From positions 1 to 7,780 of the forward strand of contig JAHFRO010000106.1 in the NCBI GenBank assembly GCA_023266245.1: a stretch of 7,780 nt of DNA, written 5' to 3'. Positions 5,044 to 7,780 of the stretch are shown here, piece after piece. Position 1 is the first letter of the stretch; every line of letters starts with the position of its first letter. Made by a program: the position numbers and the translations under genes. This DNA is from Betaproteobacteria bacterium. Its GTDB lineage: Bacteria; Pseudomonadota; Gammaproteobacteria; Burkholderiales; SG8-41. The notes below the pieces were generated by a model. It made no database searches. It was not told where the DNA came from and saw nothing but the letters and a program-made list of their open reading frames with translations.

Positions 5044-5142
5044 CTTAGCCAGGTACGCATGGCGATCCGCGCCCGCCACTACAGCCGGCGCACCGAGGAA
5101 AGCTACATCCACTGGATCAAGCGCTTCATCTACTTCCACGGC
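5044..5142 (+). pseudogene. Integron-integrase-like tyrosine recombinase, N-terminal remnant
   Basis: An open stretch on the + strand encodes about 33 residues: LSQVRMAI followed by RARHYSRRTEESYIHWIKRFIYFHG. This is the characteristic start of the SAM-like DNA-binding domain of integron integrases and close XerC/D relatives (pattern LL.QVR..IR..HYS.RTE..Y..WI.RFI.FHGKRHP). The gene stops being homologous right after FHG, where the next residues should be KRHP; instead the sequence runs into the 3' end of the oxidoreductase on the opposite strand. The first few residues and the start codon are also missing, although an internal ATG exists at 5059. The catalytic domain with its RHRY residues is entirely absent, so no active recombinase can be made. 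Its orientation, divergent from the toxin-antitoxin cassette, is that of intI in a standard integron. Confidence 0.8.
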
Positions 5143-6695
5143 GCGGCCGATGCGGCGTTGCGACCGGCAATGCGGCCGGTGACGAAGCACTCGGCGATGT
5201 TGCCGCCGGAGAGGTAGAGGTGGCCGAAGGAGCTGCCGAGCTCGCCGGCGGCGTAGAGGCGGGGGATCGGCTTGCCGTAGACGTCGATGACGCGGCTCGC
5301 GGCGTCGTGCACCGGGCCGCCTTGTGTATTTGAGACGGTGGCCCATACCGGCGCGCCGTAAAACGGCGGCGTTCTGATCGGGGTCATGGTGCCGCCGGGG
5401 CGACCAAAATCCTCGTCGCTACCGCGCGCGCACTGCTCGTTCCAGCGCGTGACGCTGGCCATCACCGCTTCGGGCTCGAGCCCGAGCGCGATCGCCAGCC
5501 CTTCCAGCGTGTCGGCGCGCTTGAGTATTCCCAGCTCGACCTCCTTGAGATTATCGTCGCTCCAGTAGTAGCGTATGCCCTGATCGTTGGAGGTAGCCTT
5601 GCCGAGGGGGTACATCTTTCGCCCTTCTTGGTCGCAGACCATGAACGCCGGGTTGCGCGGGAAGCGCTGCCGTGCCGGATCGTAGTGCTGCGACGGGCGC
5701 ACGCCGGTGTCCTGGGTGTAGGGCTGGTACTCCGACATGAAGCGCCGGCCGTCCTGGTCAAGGAGTATCCACGCCATCTGCACCCGCGCGCGGTGTTGTT
5801 CTCCGGGGAACCAGTCGGGAAAACGCTTGAGCCTGATGGCGTACGGATAAGCGGGATCAGGGTGGCGGAACCCGTAAGCGCCGTGGATGTGCCACATGTG
5901 CCAGAGCCGGGCGCCGAGATCCTGCGCCATGCGGATGCCGTCGCCGGTGTTGGTGCGCGCCGCGGCGTTGAATATGGGCTTGCCTTCGAGAAACTGCGCC
6001 TTCATCTCGGCGCTGCCCTCGAAGCCGCCGCAGGCAAGGATTACCCCACGACGCGCAGCGATTGCACACTCGGCGCTGTTCACCGCAACCTTTACGCCGC
6101 GCACCTCGCGCGTTGCCGGGTCTGCGATGAGGCGCAGCGCCGATGTAGCGAGCCGGATCTCGACGCCGCGCTTCACCAGGTTTTCGTGCACGATCCTGAA
6201 CAGCTTGGGCCCGCCCGGCGCGCCGTTCGCCCACGGGTAGTGCTGCGCCACGTCGAATCCCGGCACGTCCACCACGGTGGTGTGATAGAAAGTTTCCGTG
6301 CCCGGAAACGGATAGTTGCCGCTCAGGCGGCGCCGGTTGGGGTCGTCGAGCCCGCCGCCGCGGGCGTGATCTTCGATCGAGGTGGTGATGATCGCGTTGT
6401 TGATCTTTGCCAGCTCGCGCACATGGGCCTCGATTCCGCACATGCCGTGCGCGAGCGCGCGCAGCACATCGTCCGGCGTGCGCCCGTCGTTGGTTGCCTT
6501 GAGATAGGCGAAGGTGGCCTCGGCGTCGCGCGCGCTCCTCACCGCGCCGTAAGAGCAGATCGAAAGCCCGCCCGGGACTTCCGATTTCTCGATCAGCAGC
6601 GTTTTCGCGCCGGCATCGGCGGCGGTGATCGCCGCGATGCCGCCCGCCAGCCCGAAGCCGACGACAACGACGTCGAAGGTTTCGTCAAACTGCAT
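5130..6695 (-). CDS. FAD-dependent oxidoreductase (FAD_binding_2 / fumarate reductase-like)
   Basis: A 521-residue flavoprotein of the superfamily that holds fumarate reductase flavoprotein subunits, tricarballylate dehydrogenase and 3-ketosteroid dehydrogenases; these oxidise or reduce a C-C bond next to a carbonyl or carboxylate. The N-terminus VVVVGFGLAGG (residues 9-19) is the dinucleotide-binding GxGxxG motif, with E36 at the end of the second strand to bind ribose. Further marks are GGLSICSYGA (early FAD loop), RRGVILACGGFEG and ARTNTGDGIRMAQDLGA in the middle, and a C-terminal FAD-binding block NTQGGPVHD ... LYAAGELGS ... YLSGGNIAECFVTGRIAGRNAA (about 456-515). No signal peptide or heme motif is seen, so it is probably cytoplasmic. 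No Shine-Dalgarno sequence precedes the ATG at 6695, and an inverted-repeat element begins 13 bases upstream. The last codons overlap the integrase remnant. The substrate cannot be assigned. Confidence 0.92.
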   Translation of the reverse strand: MQFDETFDVVVVGFGLAGGIAAITAADAGAKTLLIEKSEVPGGLSICSYGAVRSARDAEATFAYLKATNDGRTPDDVLRALAHGMCGIEAHVRELAKINNAIITTSIEDHARGGGLDDPNRRRLSGNYPFPGTETFYHTTVVDVPGFDVAQHYPWANGAPGGPKLFRIVHENLVKRGVEIRLATSALRLIADPATREVRGVKVAVNSAECAIAARRGVILACGGFEGSAEMKAQFLEGKPIFNAAARTNTGDGIRMAQDLGARLWHMWHIHGAYGFRHPDPAYPYAIRLKRFPDWFPGEQHRARVQMAWILLDQDGRRFMSEYQPYTQDTGVRPSQHYDPARQRFPRNPAFMVCDQEGRKMYPLGKATSNDQGIRYYWSDDNLKEVELGILKRADTLEGLAIALGLEPEAVMASVTRWNEQCARGSDEDFGRPGGTMTPIRTPPFYGAPVWATVSNTQGGPVHDAASRVIDVYGKPIPRLYAAGELGSSFGHLYLSGGNIAECFVTGRIAGRNAASAAPWK

Positions 6696-6707
6696 AACGA
6701 AACCGAC

Positions 6708-6893
6708 GATGGACGCCGATGGACGCTGATAAGATCAAAAACAAAAAGGTCTTTGCCACAGAGATCACAGAGGACACAGAGGGTTAATACGCAAAACTCG
6801 TCATGGCCGTTCTTTGTGTTGTTCTGTGTAAACCCTGTGCCCTCGGTGGCTTGTTGTTTTGGTTTTTTCTCGGCGTTTATCGGCGTTCATCGG
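6708..6893. repeat. Long imperfect inverted repeat made of short tandem units (MITE-like)
   Basis: The left arm (about 6708-6797) holds two GATGGACGCY units (6708-6727), an A-rich segment, then three CACAGAG units with a 9-base period (6757-6763, 6766-6772, 6775-6781) and GGGTTAATACG. The right arm (about 6821-6893) holds the complement in reverse order: CTGTGTAAACCC, CTCGGTGGC, a T-rich segment, and CGGCGTTTAT, CGGCGTTCAT, CGGCGG. The arms are alike but not identical, with a spacer of about 23 bases. The segment is far less GC-rich than its surroundings. From general knowledge, CACAGAG-type and CATCGGCG-type runs recur in intergenic regions of many environmental proteobacteria; that points to a dispersed element without its own transposase. 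It fills the gap between the VOC gene and the oxidoreductase, which are on the same strand. Confidence 0.65.
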
Positions 6894-6910
6894 CGGCTAA
6901 TGAGCTTTTC

Positions 6911-7780
6911 TCAGTCGAAATTCAGCGTGCCGCTGTTCTTTGGCTCGAAGATCGCGAGTCCGCCGACGGCCGCCGGCAGCTTCACCAGCAACCGCCGGCT
7001 GCCGAGCACGTGGACGGGTACGTCCGAACCGCGCAGGTGATCGCCGCTCGCGGCGATGTCCTCGCTCTCCAGGATGTAGCCGGCGATCCACGGCAGCGTC
7101 GGCGGCGCTGCGTCCAGCCGGCGTGCGAGCGTTTCGGCGTCGAGGATCAGCAGATAACCGCGCGCGGTATCAATGCGCCACACGCTGCCCGAGACCTGTG
7201 CCAGCAAGCCGGTGTAGCGCGCGTAACGCCGCGCCGCTTCCTGGGGATCGGCAACGCAGAGCAACACACCATTGAAGGCGACGGCGCCGTTGGCGTGCGC
7301 GAGCCAGCGCTCCTGCCACAGCAAATGCGGCGTATGGTGCTGGCAGAACTGTATGCGCCCCTCGGCCATGGTTCCGGGCGGCACACGCACCACGGTGAAG
7401 CGGGCGGTTTCAGTCTTGGCGACCGTAACGATCTCGCGCTGGAGCGCAACCGGCTCGAGCGGGGCGAATCCCGCTGTCATGAGGCGCGCATGATCGGCCT
7501 CGGGCACGCTGGTGCCGAACGCGATGAGATGAACGCCCACGTAGCGCTTGATCGCGGTGCGAAGCTGGGTCGCGATTGAGGTATTGCCGGTCGGTGTCAG
7601 GAACTCGATATAGCCGCGCTTGAGCATCACGCAGCGGTTGCCGGTTCCCGCGGGCGTGAGCGGCCCGCCCGGCTCGAGCCGGTGGGATTGCGCCGAGAAC
7701 GGCGTCAGCGTGAAGCCCAGCTTCTCGAGCGCGCCGCTCACGCTGTCCACGTGCGGCACGAAATGCGCCACGTGGTCGAG
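6911..7780 (-). CDS. VOC-superfamily glyoxalase-like protein, 5' end outside window
   Basis: At least 289 residues of a vicinal-oxygen-chelate protein of the glyoxalase-like type. The frame is open to the right edge and begins LDHVAHFVPHVDSVSGALEKLGF, the usual start of the first VOC module; the GTG at 7771 is the Val of LDHV, so the true start lies just beyond the window. A middle block with QFCQHHTPHLLWQERWLAHANGA, followed by FNGVLLCVADPQEAARRYARYTGL, is the second module and carries histidines that could be metal ligands. The tail contains LPWIAGYILESEDI and ends LAIFEPKNSGTLNFD. Proteins of this group are metal-dependent or metal-free enzymes acting on diverse small molecules; the reaction here is unknown. 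It precedes the oxidoreductase on the same strand, with a repeat element of about 190 bases between them that may have interrupted an operon. Confidence 0.88.
   Translation of the reverse strand, partial: LDHVAHFVPHVDSVSGALEKLGFTLTPFSAQSHRLEPGGPLTPAGTGNRCVMLKRGYIEFLTPTGNTSIATQLRTAIKRYVGVHLIAFGTSVPEADHARLMTAGFAPLEPVALQREIVTVAKTETARFTVVRVPPGTMAEGRIQFCQHHTPHLLWQERWLAHANGAVAFNGVLLCVADPQEAARRYARYTGLLAQVSGSVWRIDTARGYLLILDAETLARRLDAAPPTLPWIAGYILESEDIAASGDHLRGSDVPVHVLGSRRLLVKLPAAVGGLAIFEPKNSGTLNFD

Larger units (their letters stand above)
4356..5142 (-). mobile_element. Relic integron: truncated intI, toxin-antitoxin cassette, attC
   Basis: The parts stand in the order of a real integron: an integrase fragment reading away (+ strand, 5044-5142), then an outward-reading cassette (antitoxin and toxin, - strand) closed by an attC at 4356-4415. 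The left edge is set at the attC end, the right edge at the last recognisable integrase codon. A consensus attI or GTTRRRY junction between the integrase fragment and the antitoxin was not found; the nearest is GTTATAC at 5015-5009, which deviates at one core position. With no catalytic domain the element cannot move by itself, but the cassette could be mobilised by an integrase supplied from elsewhere. Toxin-antitoxin cassettes are known to stabilise integron arrays, which may explain why this one remains. Confidence 0.7.

Noticed and set aside
6757..6781. Regular CACAGAG units that could be taken for a CRISPR array
   Set aside because: Units are 7 bases with 2-base gaps, far too short for repeats and spacers, and no cas gene is present.
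5628..7040. A 470-codon open frame on the + strand opposite the oxidoreductase
   Set aside because: It mirrors the real gene on the - strand, runs through the inverted repeat, has no recognisable domain or ribosome-binding site, and its composition (Arg/Ala/Val-rich) is typical of an antisense shadow in high-GC DNA.

Overview
This window looks like a piece of a high-GC betaproteobacterial chromosome, most likely Burkholderiales. The main reason is the tandem set of three tripartite tricarboxylate transporter receptors (Bug/TctC family), a family hugely expanded in Bordetella, Achromobacter, Cupriavidus and relatives. No rRNA or tRNA gene and no CRISPR array is visible.

Left part (1-3813, all + strand): the 3' end of a first Bug receptor (1-474), a spacer with a hairpin (475-774), a secreted, low-complexity Pro/Ala/Gly/Ser-rich protein of unknown role (775-1467), a possible C-terminal remnant of a lost membrane-protein gene (about 1564-1656), then two complete Bug receptors (1746-2714 and 2821-3813) separated by a terminator-like GC hairpin. 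No TctA or TctB membrane subunit is present, so these are orphan receptors.

Middle part (3977-5142): the most interesting segment. On the - strand are an antitoxin of the ribbon-helix-helix type (4759-5001) and a MazF/PemK-type toxin (4421-4759), overlapping by one base. Five bases after the toxin stop begins a 60-bp sequence (4356-4415) with the ends and internal folding expected of an integron attC site: GTCTAAC ... GTTAGGC on the - strand, an 11-bp outer stem, two inner stems with extrahelical bases, and a central loop. Immediately upstream of the antitoxin promoter, and divergent from it, lies a fragment (5044-5142, + strand) encoding the N-terminal domain of an integron-integrase-like tyrosine recombinase. 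Together they read as a relic integron: a truncated intI, one toxin-antitoxin gene cassette and its attC. A small two-helix, channel-like membrane protein (3977-4327) follows the attC in the same direction and may be a second cassette or the flanking chromosome. The antitoxin promoter (TTGACT-16-TATACT) overlaps a near-perfect inverted repeat and is placed so that transcription would start at about the A of the ATG, predicting a leaderless antitoxin message.

Right part (5130-7780, - strand): an FAD-dependent oxidoreductase of the fumarate reductase/ketosteroid dehydrogenase superfamily (5130-6695), whose last codons overlap the integrase remnant, and a glyoxalase-like VOC protein cut by the window edge (6911-7780). 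Between them sits a long imperfect inverted repeat (about 6708-6893) built of short tandem units, resembling a dispersed intergenic or MITE-like element. The receptors and the oxidoreductase suggest a region for uptake and oxidation of organic acids, but no substrate can be assigned.
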